64,000 nucleotides of DNA from Phytoseiulus persimilis. Its lineage: Eukaryota > Arthropoda > Arachnida > Mesostigmata > Phytoseiidae. Numbering within the stretch: the first letter of the stretch is position 1; each line of letters begins with the position of its first letter. Positions 39,401 through 54,100 of this stretch are shown in pieces. Position numbers and translations under genes: made by a program. The stretch spans positions 12,354,211 through 12,418,210 of the forward strand of contig CM075104.1 of NCBI GenBank assembly GCA_037576195.1, read 5' to 3'. Under the pieces are notes generated by a model, which had not been told where the DNA came from, made no database searches, and worked only from the letters and a program-made list of their open reading frames with translations.

Positions 39401-42400
39401 TGCGTATGGATGTTTGAACTTGGAAGCTCGGCCATTTCTGGTCACGCGCATTTTGAGCTGGAGGGCTTCTTCGCTGAAACCAATGTTGATATGATGTTAG
39501 AGCACACGCTCGGAGCTGTCCGAGAGCTCGAGTTTTTTACAACCGGATATTTCTGTGAATCCATGGCTGGAATTCAATATCCGTTGACTTGAACAGGAAG
39601 CTGAGAGCGAAAAATTTGTGTTTGTACGACATTCTCGTCCGGCTGCCGTTGGCAGACGCGTTGGCAGAAATTATCTCGACGCTGAGAATCAAAATCATAC
39701 ATCACCGTACAGCGCCATTAAGATTCAGGAAACGGGCTCAGTTTCGGCTTGAATTGCAGAAGTTTGTCGATGCTGGTGACGCAGCCGATGAGTGACTGAT
39801 CATCGGTTGTCAATTCCGACAGGATATTTTCATGACTTCACTGCATAGTGTGTTATCGATCGTAAACAAAGATCAGCAATTATGCTGCACGATAAACTCC
39901 TTATAAGAGGAATAATATCCGATCTAGACTCCGAGCAGATCTGTGCGCTAGGATCAAGATCGGACCGAACCTCGGCTCGCTCGGGTTCCAGTCCGCGTAC
40001 GTGAGTTGCTCGCCTAACCTTGTAGGACGATTTGAATCGCTATAAGTAGCCCCTCCTTGTGGTGCCAGAAACTTTTACGAATCCGCCGCAATTATTCTTT
40101 CCGATGACTCAGGCACTTCTTTCGGGCCGCATCGTCTGATGTTCGGAGGCTTGAGGTACTATTCAATCGATCGAACCGTTTCCCAGCTGTTGGAGACCGA
40201 GATTTCGAGTTCTCATTGGAGGAACTGCTTTTGCATACATCATCGGGAACGATTCAACGGCCTTTCCTGAAACGAGTCTCTGAGCGAAGAGTTCGATCCG
40301 GACCGGGGGTGGAATACTCGCTCAATGCTTCGACCGTTCTGCTCCCTCGGCTCCCCGCTTATCTAGCGGTTGTTCGGCGGCGGCCAACTCGGAAGCTTGC
40401 TGTCGTGGCGTCTGTACATTCACCAAGGAGCAACAGAGCCGCTCAACTGTCCGCAAACGGTTTTTTGATTATTATTCCGTTTTGGAGAAAACATTTGAGC
40501 AGCCGCTTCTAGGCGAGCTGCGAAAACGTCGAGGAACTCCGTTGAAGGTCAACTCAAAACCTCTTTTCCGATCAAGCATCGTATGGATGGATGTTAGCCT
40601 CATGCAAACGAGTTGGAAACGAGTTTTCGTCTCCAGCACTGTTGGCCGCAATCGTTTCTGTCACTTCGGCCGAGAGACAGCCTATCTCACACAGAGATTC
40701 GGTGTCCAGTGCGAACAAGCGACTCTCCCGACCGCCGGCGAGGACGAAGACGTCGACTATAGGAGCGGGATCCTCGGCGAGAACATTTTCGGCATTAGAC
40801 GCGGCCGTTGGTGCAGGCGAAGATGATGGACGCCGGCGACGACCGGCATCACCGCAAAAACAACAACGACAAGAACAAACGCCGATGGGATGATGTCCAT
40901 AACGTACGCTTGCCAAAGGATTCACCCTCGCTCGCGCCCGCAATGAACTGCCTTGAACTGGCAGAGCAGCGATTCCGGCGGCAAAGGCAGTTCGCTGTAT
41001 CTGCCAAGCTAGATATCATGTAATCATCGCTCGTCCCATCCCGATCCCAGCATCGTGCTAAACAAACCCACACTGATCCCGAGTCCTTGAACGGTGTTTA
41101 GTTATTATGCACTCGGACTGCTGCACACTCTCGATCGCCTGGGATGATCTAATCGTTTCCAGTCTCGGATTCGTTAATCGACAGCTCTGTCTGCGGCAAT
41201 CGATTCTGGGGTCTCGTACGAAAATCGCTGCGAAGCGGCTTCCATTCATCGCGAGAACCACGCTGTGGAGCGATTCCACTTCGAGAGCTGTGTCCACGAG
41301 GTTCATGATGCGCGATCACTCGAAAAAAACTCCTCGCGCCCGAACGCACCGACCCGGGGGGCAAGAGCCGCTCCACGAGACACGCCCCATGCAAGACCAG
41401 AACCTCGACCGTCCCGTACTGGACAACGACGAGGTCCCGTTGAAACCCAAGACGATTGGGCCGATCGATCTTCTAGCTCCTCTTCGCATCCTGAAGGAGA
41501 AGCCGGCTCGTACGCTTGTAGTCCACGGCACACCTGGACACGCGCTCAGTACTTTTCGTGACGCTTGACAGACATCGGACTGTCGTTTGTGTACTGAACT
41601 GAAACCCCCCTCGCTTCAGATGCTGGGTGGCGGCGAGCCAGACCATCGGCGTTCGCTTGGTGACTCGCTCGCTCGGGTAGGCACGCAGGCAGGCCGGCGG
41701 GCGCGTAGCTACACAGGTACACAAGATGACAAACGTCAATAGAACGACAGGTACAACTTTAAAGCCCTCCTACGTCTGCGAGCGTACGCTGTGAATCGGA
41801 TCGCCGGTAGGGACCCCATCCGGCCGGGATAAAGGCTCAGCGAGGGCACACGCGGTCGACTGTTGACTGAGTCGGAGAATTTCCTCCCGAACAGGGGATT
41901 CCAGTGGATATAGTTCTGTTTGATTGTTTCGGCTAATGCACCCGCTAATTTCCGAAGCGATGGAAATCGTTGTTGTTTCTGGAAGCTAGTTGTTTAGCCG
42001 CTTGGCAACTTAGCTGTGCAGCATGCGTGCTCGACGGAGCAAGCGTTTGTTCGATTCGCTTGCCGCGGGATGCTTCGGAGTGTCCTTGGGCAAAGTCAGT
42101 GACGCGACGATCCATTGTTGGAGCTGCACCCGTCGGCTCGCGTTCATTCCAGAGGAGTCAGAGATTTTCTGCCGTCGTTTCGGCTTCCAGCCGAGCTAAG
42201 CTCCCCTGAAAACTGCTCCCTGGGCCCCCGAAAGAATCTCATCTGCCGCTACCCGTTTGTCCGCCCGACCGTTCGGAACAGCAGAAAGATGCCGCCGGGC
42301 CGACCGTTCGCCCGCCGCCTCCGTTCTCAGCCGTTGTCGACGACGACGACGTCGTCGTATATCTTGTATGCTAACGGTTGCTTGCCCTTCTGGCGCGTAT

Positions 42401-45400
42401 CTTGAAAGTGCTTTGAACGAAACAGCTATGCACTGGCACCGCCGCATATCGAGCAGCGAAGCCAATGGATCCGTTGTAACGGAAAGACTCTTGGAGAAAA
42501 AAAAACTACAAGAACCGACCAATCAATTCCAACGACATGAAAGAACCGGAGAAGAAGATGAAGAGAAACCAACAGCACCGATAAGAGCTGTTCCTTCTTG
42601 TCGCGATGGCGGCTAACGACTCGTAGCTCTCGTTGATAAACTTCAGGATCATTTACTTCGGCTCCCCGAAGATTACTCCGAGTAATGCTCCGTCCTCAGA
42701 GAAAACCTCGTGAATTTCCCTTTCGAGATACCCACGCCGTCATCTCCATAATCGAGGAAGCCTCCGATGACGAGTGTGGAACACCCCGTTCAGAGGATTC
42801 TGTTTCAAGCCGGGCATCGTATCGTACTCTTCGTGAAATCGCGGATTCCGGGAAGCGCATGGCAGGAAGGTCGGATCTATTTTGACTCGATTCGGAATCT
42901 TTCCAGAACTCTGTCACGCCACTCCAAACGAAAACACTCTGCGACCACGGTCTACCCGCGTCTGAGAAGGAGAGTTCTCAGGCGTCGGAACGCTTGGGTC
43001 TGGCGAGTTTTTTGCGCCGCGGTTCGACCCTGAACTTGAGCTTCAGTTTGCAGATAGCTGATGTTGTTGTTGTTCGTTTGACGCCCGCGCTGTCGTCGCG
43101 GTGCCCATTTCCCGCTGCCGTTGTTCTGTTCTGCACGACTGTGAATGACAGACACGCCAAAGGGCATCACAGAGTCAGCCAGACAGCCAGCGAGCTAGAC
43201 AATGCGAGTCGAGGCTGCAGTGCGTCGCGCCGCTGAATACGTGATGCAATCTGTGGTTGGCTGACAGCGATTTTCCATCTCCATCCCGACGCGGACTAGG
43301 GCGGGTTCCACCAGGGAACTGGAGAATCATCTCGACGAGCAACTTTCGTTGCAACTCTTTCTCTCCGGTCGGAACGACCATCGAGCGAACGGATGGTAAC
43401 AGCAGCCGCGGCGGGCCCGGCCGAAGTAATCACAGGTTCCGGCGACGGTATCCACTCTCACACGGACAGAAACATTGAGATCAGATCGGCACCATCCGAA
43501 CATCCTTTGTGCACTGGAGCCAATTTCTCCTGTCGCTCCCCGCGTTTTTTTCCTTCCAATTCGATGGTCGGGAGCAGGACTTTATTCGGCCCGACATCCG
43601 TTTGTTTACGCTCCCTCCCTTTTCGGAATGAATCGTGTACTGTGTACACTCTTGAGACACGAGCCACGGACTCAGAAAATCCTTCCAATCGCTGGATGGA
43701 TGGATTCAGTCTGCCGTCTGTCCGTCAAAATTTAGTTATTATGAATTGAAGAATTTTCGAGTCGACTGAATGGGATGCGAGTGACGTCAGAGTGCTCATT
43801 GTTATGAAGAGCAGTTGCGGTTCCGACGGAAATTTCTGCCCTTCCACGTTGACTGCTTTCGGTGGAAGTCGTTTCCTCTCTAACCCGGCTGCTCGCCTGC
43901 TTCCCGGCAAAGCTTCTGAACGTCGTCCGAAAATTTCTGACACGAGAGTACGTTGACTGCGACGGGTTCTTGCAACAGTTTGCAGCAGTGTTCCCATAGG
44001 CGGATGGGGGTATTTACTTCGCCGGAATGACAGCCCGCGGAACTTGATCATCTATCCGAAAAGAACAATTCGTGAGGACCTTGGCAATGATGCATCCATC
44101 TCTGCAGCTAGCTAGTTGATGTGCCAGCCACTCCGCAGGACGGCCGGTCGGCAGTCCAGCAACGAGTTCCCGGCCAGGCAGCTAGCCGGCGCGCCAGCGT
44201 GAGCTCGCATCCCAGTACATACACCTATTGTTTGTACACTTCCTGTCTGAGTGTCTCGAGCGGAGCGCGCCGGGCTCGGGTCCACTCTGCTGTGCTGATT
44301 TTCTTCAGCGCGCTAATTGTCGAGCATCCTCGCTCATTGGCCGTTGACACTTTTCGAACCAGCTCAGGAAGCGGCGACGGTGCGTTCGGGAAAATCGAGA
44401 AGTAATCGATTCCCGTTCAGTTTTCGGATCTTCGTAATCCCGGGGCTTCCTTCTGGTTTTCCTGGTGCCGGCCGAAAAATTCTCGCCTGCCACTGCGTTT
44501 GGTCCGGCGAGCAGTTGGTACGAAGAGCTGAAACAACGATGCATGCTGTTGCTCCTGCTGCTGTACCGCTAGCAGAAAGAACCGTAGTCGACAATCAGTT
44601 CTGGCCTTGGACGGATCGTTGACTTCGCCCGCGGAGGCAGAGCTGAGCGAGCCATCGGAGCGAAGCCTTCTGCCTCTGCAGCGACTTCTGCTGTTGCTGC
44701 TTCTGCCCGAGGAGGCGCCGACGTCGTCTTCTGCACTTCGGTGAAGCTGAAGTCTCCTTGTGTTTCAGAAGTCGTCTGCAGCAGACTTCAAGCGATGCGT
44801 TCAGCGAGACAGCTTGTTTCTAGCGACAAACAATTCACGTTTGTCACCGGAGCAAGCCCCCTGGTCGACTCTCTTCTGTTCGGAGCGACTTCAAACAGAG
44901 ACGACGATGCTGCGTCAATTAACTCCCGGTGTCTCGACAAGAGTACGCCACCCGACAGGAGCTCCCGAAGGCGATTCTTGCATTTCGGGAATTTCGCGCA
45001 CCAGATCCTCTATTCGTACACTTTTCTCTCATAATCCTGATAAATGAGCGCGGAACGGGGCGGATAGATGAGAGGCCGAATGGATGGAGCCAAACCGGGT
45101 TCTGAGGAATCGGAAAACGATGAACCTCAACCGGAGACGGAATTTGAGCTGGAAATGGACACACAACACGCGGGCGAAACCTTCTATGCTTTGAGACCCG
45201 ACGATCTCCGCTGGACGCTGTGCCGGGTAGTACCTGTCAGCAATGCCTATCAGGAGGAGAAACCTGCCCACAGTGAGAGGAGAAAACAAAGATAAAGCAA
45301 AAACTGCCAGATCGGAGCCGAATCGATTGAATATTGCGGACTCAGAACCGAAGACCGCATTATTTGTTTCCGAATCGTGGGCCAACAATTCTTACGATCG

Positions 45401-48400
45401 TTTGCTGCAGTTTTTGTGTTTCCTTGAGTCGAGGAAAAACTCCGCGAGCAAGCGAGCGCTCATCTGATACTCGTGAACGCACACAGCGCCTGCTTTGAAA
45501 AGCTCCGTCCGAATGCTCTTGCGTAATAGTACCGATATTTTTCCCCAGGTTCCATCGGACTCTGTCAAGGGACGAATCCTGATGTCAATGATGGCGAGCA
45601 GACAGGAGGAGCACCTCTCGGATTCCAGAGAAAATGAACGTAATAGTGGCAACGCCTCAACAAGAACGTGGAAAGCTCCTCCATCAAGACCAGAGCACGA
45701 TTCCAGAGGACTCTCCCCCGGAATCCCGGCCCAACGTTCACGTTCAGCAGTCAGGCCTCCATGGACCGAGGCGAACAACGGCGCCGCAGTATTCGCCATC
45801 GATGAATAAGAGCCACCCCAAGATTGTGATTATTCGCTGTTCCGAGCCTTCCCGCATCACCGGCTTACGTAGTATTATTCTGTTCGAAATATTGCCCGAA
45901 GACTGACAGCATTGAGCAACAGGTACGCGTAACTGTGAAGGGCCAACGGTCAACCCGTCGATCTTCCGTGGCTCGTTGTTCAGCGTTTCTGTGGAATACT
46001 GTTATATGACAGAGATTTTTCGGCCAGCGGATACGGACAAGGCGAAACTCGTCGGCTGACGAACGAGTGTTTTCTTCCTTCCTTCCTTCCGAGTATTTCG
46101 CAACGCGACCACCGCAGTCAGACAGCCAACGCTGAGCAGCCGTTTTTGGCGAGTGAGCCACCCAGCCAGCAGATGCACCCATGCGACGAGAATTGAATTT
46201 TCCAGGCAGCCGGGTCCAAATCAACGAAATTGGTCCGAGAGAAGAACCCAAACCTCTCAAAAACAAATTCAGAGACCTGAAGCCCGAGGACATCGATATG
46301 CATTGCCTGTGCAGCCTTGAATCAGGACTTCTACCAGGACTTCGATCGAGACCACGAGATCGGGGTTGATACAGGAAAAGGGGATTTCCTCTATGAATAA
46401 TGTTTGGTGGAGGAAAAATTAAGTTATGAAATCAAGAATCCGTTTCGCCAACGGTAGCGGGAGGAAACTGTGGAAATTGAGCGAGTTCCTGCGTTTGCTG
46501 GAGCCATCTCCTTGGCCAGTGCCGACAGCCTCGAGAGCTCGAACAACGATACCTGATTTATATGACTCCCGCCATAGGGAGGATCATTTATTATCAGATA
46601 ATGATGCGACAAAATTCGAGTAGATAGAGACCTTTTCCAGTGTGTGAGCCAACGGCTGATTCGTTGGCGAAAGATTTCCAGCAAGTAATTAGTCTTCGCT
46701 TCTCGGTAAACATCGTCTGTGCCGGATTTTCGCGCCGTCAGAGTTCCAGTCCGCGCGGGGACATTATTTTCAGAAAAAAAAATGTCGTTAACCATTTTGA
46801 TTGCGTCCCGCGTCGCGACTTGCGATTTCTCCATTTATTTGCTCTCCACTCCATCGGATCCCCGTTGGGGAATCGGGGCATGTTTGTTTCAATGAAGTTC
46901 CGCACGGCCAGTTCAGTTATTCGGCTTTTGATTTCCTTTATTTCTCTTCAGTTCCTTCTTTGTCGTCTTCCCCCTCAGCCCGCGACGCTCGTCAATATCC
47001 TCGATCGTTCAGGCTCCAACCGCTCTGGGCATCTTGATTCGACTTCTTCGAGTTCAACTTTCCCGTTGCGTGCCTGGATCGCTGAATTCTCAGCGTCAAG
47101 CGCCTTGCCGGCGTGGCGCGACCTTTGGAGAACAAACGTCTCCGCCAGTTACCATGCGAGCAATCGGTGTTTCGGACAAATTGTCTGAGTAAGTTCCAGG
47201 AGCGTTGGAAGAACCCGGAGGTGCTACACAGCAAGTTACATGTTCAGCAAAGTTGCGAACCATAACGCAACAAGTGAGGCATTTTACTCTTGAATCTCAC
47301 GTGTGCACAGAAAACGATCACAAACATGGAAACTCTTAACATCAGCGCGTACGCGTATCCCCGGTCCTCGCCTAAGTGATTAAATCGTGGAATAGACTGC
47401 GTACGGGTCAAGCACTCGAGAGGCTCAGGGTTCCATCCCATCTCGAACACGTATGCGACAAGGTTGTGTTTTCTTCGCAGTCGACCTCCTTCGTCCACCC
47501 TCAACGATGCTTTTCCGACTCCTCGGTTTATCGGATCGAACTGGCGGTCGCTTTCGCGGTTCCCCGCTGTACATGCAAACTCTCAAACATTCACACGCGG
47601 TATGTGGCCCGAACGACCCCGTTCTAAGCGAAGAGTATTTGAAGATGCGATACCGAAAATCCTCCCGACTTTGGGTGAGGAAAAAGAAACTGAATCCGAC
47701 GAAGAATCGCGACGGATTGCACGTTCGGCTTTACCTCGAGGAACGGAGCGTAATAACCGGCGAAGGTCAACTTGGAATCCGGCAGAATTTTGGGAAGTTT
47801 TCTGAAGCGGCCGAAAATGAGAAAAAGAAACGGATTAGAATACACGTTTCCCACCGAGGAAACGGTGCGGCACCAGACGTCGAAGTGATCGAATGTTGTT
47901 CGCGAGTGATTGTTGTCTTGGCCAAATGGAAATTCACTGCGGATTACATAATCGCTCGTCTCTTCCGGAGCGGCTCAGTCTCAGCACCTCGAGACGCACG
48001 CACGCGCAGCGGTAGGCAGACACGACGCTCTCACGGGCGACAGTTGAATAAGCGCCGAACAGGTAGAGACTTACAGATGAGACCTTCGCATGTTCTGGCG
48101 CAACATGCATACGACTCATGCATAGCGACCACAAGTTTGCAGCGAAGTATCCTTGAGTGAGGCTAGGCTGTCGCTGCCACCATCCTGCATGCCTTTTGCA
48201 TAACGATCTGACGAGAAGTTTCCGGGTGTCCGGTCGGAATCCTTATTCGCCACGAAATCGGCAGCGCCGGGCGACAGTGATTCACTCCGCTAGCCGTCGC
48301 TAGTTCGTCGGACAAACAGCTAGTCGGTGAAACAGTCGTTTCAGGTAGTACTGAGTCGGCATCGCTCGGCGAAAATCGCCGAATCCATCAAAACTTCTGA

Positions 48401-50488
48401 CGGCATTACCATCGGTACACAGAAAATCTCAAAGAGGGAAAAACTGTCCCCCCACTTCGGGAAGTCGTATTGTATTCGGAACGCGAACACATATTTTCAT
48501 CATGTACGGCGGTACTTTTCATTCGACACCTCCTCCTCGTCAGTCGCTGAACGTATGGCGCCTTGCCCAGCAACAGGACCGAGACTTAGGTTCTGGCCCG
48601 TCGATGGGACTTTAATAAGCGACCCGGACTCATGTCCGTCCGTCGAAGTCGGCTCCAACGGATCATTCACAAGCACCCAGTTAGGTGTTGAAATCACTTG
48701 TGGGAGTCAGATGGTGTCTAGGAAGCGCCTGATGACCCCTCGTCGTTGACGGAAATGCGGGCGGCACGAACGGACCTTCAGGCTCTGCGAAGCGCACGGA
48801 CTCTGCTCCGCACGGCGATACAGTTCCGATTCACATTCATACGACACGGGCGTTCGGAGTCTGTGGACGCGCGCACGTTTTGAAGATTTCGAGAATATGA
48901 CCGGCGATTTTGTGCGATTGACCTCCGCAGAACAACCCTTGCCATCTGTCGTTCCGTTCCGAGGTGTCGAAACCAATTGCGCTGAATTTGCTCGTTCTGC
49001 GGGCGCCCTAAATCACACCGAGTCAGGACCACCTTTTAGCAGACTCTTTCTGAATGACTCGAGTTTCAGCAGCAGTCGGTAATTGTCCAGACCGCCAACA
49101 ACTCGTGATGGATTCCCAGTAGACGGCCGCCCCGGCGCAGTTTTCCATCGAGTCGACTGAGTGGATCCGGGGCCTCGATCGAGAACGTAACCAGTCGAAC
49201 GCCGCCGTCTCCAGTCGCGCTCGTCGCGAGGAGTATTCAAAGCGGCCACGCAACCGAGCCCTTGCATCAATTTCTTTCGGTGCTTCGCAGTCATTAATCG
49301 AGCTGATTAATCGACCGCCGCCCGTATCCTCGCGCGTGCTCAACACAGTAATTGGGCGGGTTGTGGTACGAAGTGTCAGCTTCTACGCCCTGAGCCGGTT
49401 AATGGAGATTTCAACGGATTCTCCCTCATCGGAGCGCTCATCGACTCCCTATCAATCCTGAGTTTCCTCTTCATCTTTGCATGCGTGACGCACGAGCGCG
49501 ACTGAACCACGCGTGTTGTCGCGAGCTGCTTGCGGCTCCGGTAACTCACAAATCATAACCCCCGAGAATTCACCTTCAAGGACACGAGAACCTCTCTTCA
49601 ACGAGTCCGCGAGGGCCAAGCAGGGGGGAGGCGCCTTTATCTTGCCGACAAATCGATCGCGTTCGGAAGCCTTGAGCGGAGTTGGTGAGCGCTGTTCACT
49701 TCATAAATTCCTCTGAAGTGTCCACACGTACAATTATGATCCTAGCATATTTGTTGTCTATAATCGCGACATTCAGAACTCATCTGGCTGCGCGCGCTGT
49801 CGGAACGTACCGCTTTCGGCCGATTTTTTCCTCGGCGCGATTTATCAGTCTCGTTCACAAGATGAATACTTTCAATCCCGGTTTTTTGCTGCGAGCGCGC
49901 ACACCAGTCCGCTCGACCGGATGCGGATCTCAATGAGCCGCAGACCAGTTTCGCCGGTCTCCATCAGGTGCTCGATTACGTTTCGGAAATTCGACGGCTT
50001 GCGCTCGCAACAGCTCATGTTCAGCGGCGGCCGCCGCCCCCGTCAATCGTGCAAACTTCTCTGATCGCCATAATTATGATCAAGTCCACCTGTCGGCCAG
50101 CTCGGCGCTTTCCTCTCGGCACGAGCGATTGTAATGACGATCAACTCGTTCATCTTCGGACATTCTCTGGAATCCGCTCTCGGCTGGCTGACTCACTCAC
50201 TCGTTCGCTGGATGCGAGCTCTCCATTGTGCACGGGATTCTTTTGTCTGAACTGAAGAGGCGCAATTCCCACGAAACCCACGGTGTGGCATGCGGTTATC
50301 TCGGTCCGTCAGAGAAATCCCGCGGGAGAGACGAGCGGGCGGGCAAACCGGCGAGCGGCCACAATTACTTGACAACGCCGATGGAAAAAAGACCGGCGAA
50401 TTCAAGACCCTCCATGCTCTGGTTCTGGTTACTTGCGCCACAGTCGACGGAGTCACAATCGGTGACCGGGCCCCGCTCCGAACGGGGA

Positions 50489-50504
50489 GGGGGGGGGGGG
50501 GGGG
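50489..50504 (+). repeat. G16 homopolymer
   Basis: Sixteen consecutive G preceded by a GGGG-A. A G-quadruplex candidate and a likely place for length errors. Confidence 0.8.
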
Positions 50505-51116
50505 TCACTCCAGTCCGAATCGATCCCGGCTCCCGGGGGCGCCCCTCCGGAAATTCGTTTCCCACCGAGCCCAGGAAACTTTGGGAGCTCGGCTCGATCG
50601 GATCGCCGCCTGCAAGAAGCCCCGACGACTCGAGAGGCCCCTGAAGACGATCGTTCCGTCGAGGCTAAAAAACGCCAAATCGCCGAGAGTGGAAAGTCGA
50701 AAGTACCGGCAGCGCTAACGCTCCTGCCACCGAAGCCGCCAGAGCCGTCACAGGGAAAAACTGGCAAAGAGAGCTGTGCCAGAAGAAAATAATTCGATGA
50801 TACGTTCACAGAGACGCGACGTGCCAAGCGAACTGGGAGACCAAACTCAAGAGCGTCCGACGACTCTGGGATAGGATTGTCCCCGCTCTTAACTGTCCGT
50901 CATGTCGTCTTCGACAGAAACCTCCCCTGCGAGAACGATCCGGCTAATTCGCCGTCTTCGAGAACTTCTGATTCGAGGAGGCAGTCGAAAGCTACTTGGC
51001 TGGCTGGCTCGCCTATCCGCTCGCTTTTTGGAAAATGCAGAAGATGATGAAGAGAACGAGGACTTGGCTCAACATCAAAGCATTTTTGCGTGGGAGGTCC
51101 TCATCAGCCCTCGCGC

Positions 51117-51127
51117 GGGGGGGGGGG
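51117..51127 (+). repeat. G11 homopolymer
   Basis: Eleven consecutive G in otherwise unremarkable sequence. Confidence 0.8.
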
Positions 51128-54100
51128 CAGCGTTTCCAGCTCAATTGCTCGAGAAGAAAAAAGTGATGATGACAATGATGATTCTTTTCATCTTCTTCCT
51201 CCACCAGTTACATCACAGAAGATCAGAACGCCAGAGTTTTCTTCTATTTCTGAAAGTTATCCGCCAAGTTATCCGCTCAGGGGCCTGCTCAGTGAATCCT
51301 TGTTGCGAAGGGTGGTACGGGTCCCGTGGGGCTTCCGCGCCGAAAGTCCGTGGGATCACTTCCGACGATCAGCGGGTGCGGATCGTCGTCACAGAAACTT
51401 GAGTGGACCGCATTTCCCAGTTGAGGAGCCGTTCGGCAGAGCTCTTCCGATGCGAGTCAGAGTTCCCGGAGAATAAGAGCCTCGAGCTTCGTAGGGAACC
51501 TAGATCGGAAGCTCCAAGTATCTCAAGACGGTTAGCGGATTCGGAGGTCAAAACGGCAAGGGATTCTAATTTAACGGGAAAACCAGAGAGTCGGTCCACA
51601 TAAATTATACGCTTCACTGTTTCCTCCCTCTGGATGCGACAGCACCGGGGCCGGCAGGAATGGCGGCGTTTGAAACAGCAGAAGTCGAGTCGGCGAGAAG
51701 TCTGCGACACGACCACGATCGAGGAAGTTGACTAGTTAGGACCGGGAAGCCGGTATACCGCTCAGTCGGGAAAAGGTCTACCACAGTTGGCACAGCCATT
51801 TTTGCTAACGGTCCACTACTGCGCTCACAGTGAGCGTATCGCTGCCATTATCATCTGGCCAAGTTATTATCCTTGTCATCTTTATCACGGGTTCCATAGA
51901 AGAGGAACGTGTCAGAACGGAACCGCTGGCGGAACGGTAGATCAGGAATCTCTGATCCCCTGACGCAACACCGGCAGCTGCGCGAGGTGAAATGCCGAAG
52001 GGAAATGGATTCAGTCAGTGCAAGACCGGAGCTTCTGGGGAACATTCGTGTGTCCCTCCGTGAAACATTGGTTTCCGTTGGCTCGGAAGATGACGTGACA
52101 CGTAGAACGGCTCCGATTGATGACTGTCACAGCCCTCTGGGTGACGTCAGACGAAGAACGGCCGGGGCTGGAAAAACATGTTGTCTCGATTCCGCGAGGA
52201 GAATCGTCGGCGTGCTTCGTGACTCCAGTAATGGGAGAAGCTTCTTCTGGAAAAACTGCCGTTGCTGCCGGGGCTCTTCTACCATTTTCACTCCGTCCCC
52301 ACCATGTTGTGATTTCCCGCGTGCGGATTTTCCTCCGGCTCGTCTCACGGCTCGGCCGCTTTCTTCTCCCGTTGCTTTCTGATCGTGCAGGCGGCGGCTA
52401 TCGGGACGAAGCTCTCTTCCTTCAGCTTCTTCTATTCCCGGGGAGTGGAGATAACCACCGGATGACATCGTTACGATAGCGAGCAAACGAGTTCCTTGGA
52501 TTCGCTTCAGTTTTTTTTTCCAAGTTTCCCTCCGCTTGTCACTCGGCTAACTACGCTTCGGTGTGGGACTCGTTCTCCGGACGCTGTTTTTGACTTCAAC
52601 CTTGACTCGTCTGACCTTGGAAGTCGACGGAACAACTCCGTCGTTCCTTCTCGCCTCCTTCGACGCTCCATCATTCCATTTTCCACCGCTTCCACTTCGC
52701 GGCCCAGGAAAGCTGCGCCGGGTTTCTCCTGGTGTCCGCTCCCGCGATCGGATCCGAGGATGGTTGTCGGAGGCCCGATGCTGCGTCAGACCCCCACATG
52801 AAAATCGAGATGAAGTTCTGACCCATGGTTGGGTGGTTTACAGGTCTCGAGGAGTTGGGAGCCAGGTTCGCGATTCGCCACTCTGTCTGGTGAATCACAG
52901 GCCTTGATACTTGAGCGTGAGGGAGAAAAAAAGCGGATCTTGACGCGACACGGCCCGCCCGATGGAAACATGGAGCGGATCAACGATCGCGAGCACCGCA
53001 GAGGCTTTTGGATAGAGCCGCTCTCGCGAAGTGGCCTTGGTCCGGCAGTCGTTTCCAGGGAAACCATTGTCACCGTACGGAGTAGCTGTTGTCGTGGCTG
53101 CTCCTTACCTCTGACGTATCGGGACACACCGAAAGCTGCCGGTACCCGCGGCGCGCCGTCGATCCCGAGACCCGTACCGACCGCACTACCTGTGCGTAAT
53201 TGGATTTTCTGAGGGATGCTGATCAGAATCAGTTATAACGCCTGTAATAAAACATCGCTCGCTACAAGTGTAGTAGTCTGCGTCCGCTGAGCGACCCGAT
53301 ACAGCGATTCGATTGCCAATGAATCCGTCAGCATGGCGGATTTCATGGGTCAGCCGCTCTTAGGCGATCTCGGGAGGTTAATGAATTCTGCTTCCACGCG
53401 AAACTGAGTCCCCGTCGGGCTCTTGATCGCGCGCGGTCGTCTCCGCCCGCACGTCCGGTTCCTAGGTTTTCCTACTTCGAAGGACGTGCGAATCGCTCCC
53501 CTCCTGCTCAGGTTTCCAACGATCATCCTAGCTTCATTGCTACCGGGACTGCGGAATCGCTCAACTGTTCTGCACAACAGGAACGAGCATGAACGCAGCG
53601 AGGAATCAGGGGGACAACTTCCAACTTTTCCAGAGAGCCACTCAGGCAAGAGATTACGCAACGCGCACGCGAGACGTGAATCGTGGTCCGCAGCGCGTGG
53701 AGGCCTTGAGCAGACAACGTTCTTCTGACTGAGGCGGCGGCGGAACGACGACGACGACAACTCTGAAGAGTAGCATCAGCTCTCTCGCTCGCATCACAAC
53801 GGAGCCAAGCCGTGGCTGCGGGAAATCTTCTCTCCGCCAGCCACCGAAGACAAAGTCGCAGCTTCTGCAACGATTCCCGTCTCGGCAGCATCGGCTCGGA
53901 CAACAATGTTCCTCGCTCAGCGTCACATGGAATCACCAGCGAGAGAAATATCACAAAAACACCGAGTTGCCACCGGACGGTAGTACGGGATCAAAGGAAT
54001 AGAAGCCCAGTGCGGTCAATGCGGGAAGACTGCGAGACGGCTGAGACTGCTAAGGAGGCGAGCGCAGACGTCGAGGCTCGGGCGAACACAAAAGCAATCG

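Noticed and set aside
38998..39795. Minus-strand stretch with few stops, including an open 65-codon frame (LLLLGVISSARSLEEIRALI)
   Set aside because: The composition looks coding and a splice-like AG precedes 39192, but no family was recognised and six stops interrupt the rest. It is not enough for a gene or pseudogene call.
41107..46369. Several plus-strand segments with coding-like composition (41372, 42700, 45068, 46198)
   Set aside because: They could not be linked by phase-compatible splice sites, minus-strand frames are also open over parts of them, and none shows a known domain. They are mentioned only in the region note.
47453..48160. 235-codon plus-strand open frame, among the longest in the gene-free block
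   Set aside because: A second plus-strand frame over 47464-47805 is equally open and more coding-like in composition. No domain was recognised, and neither frame has clear splice sites.
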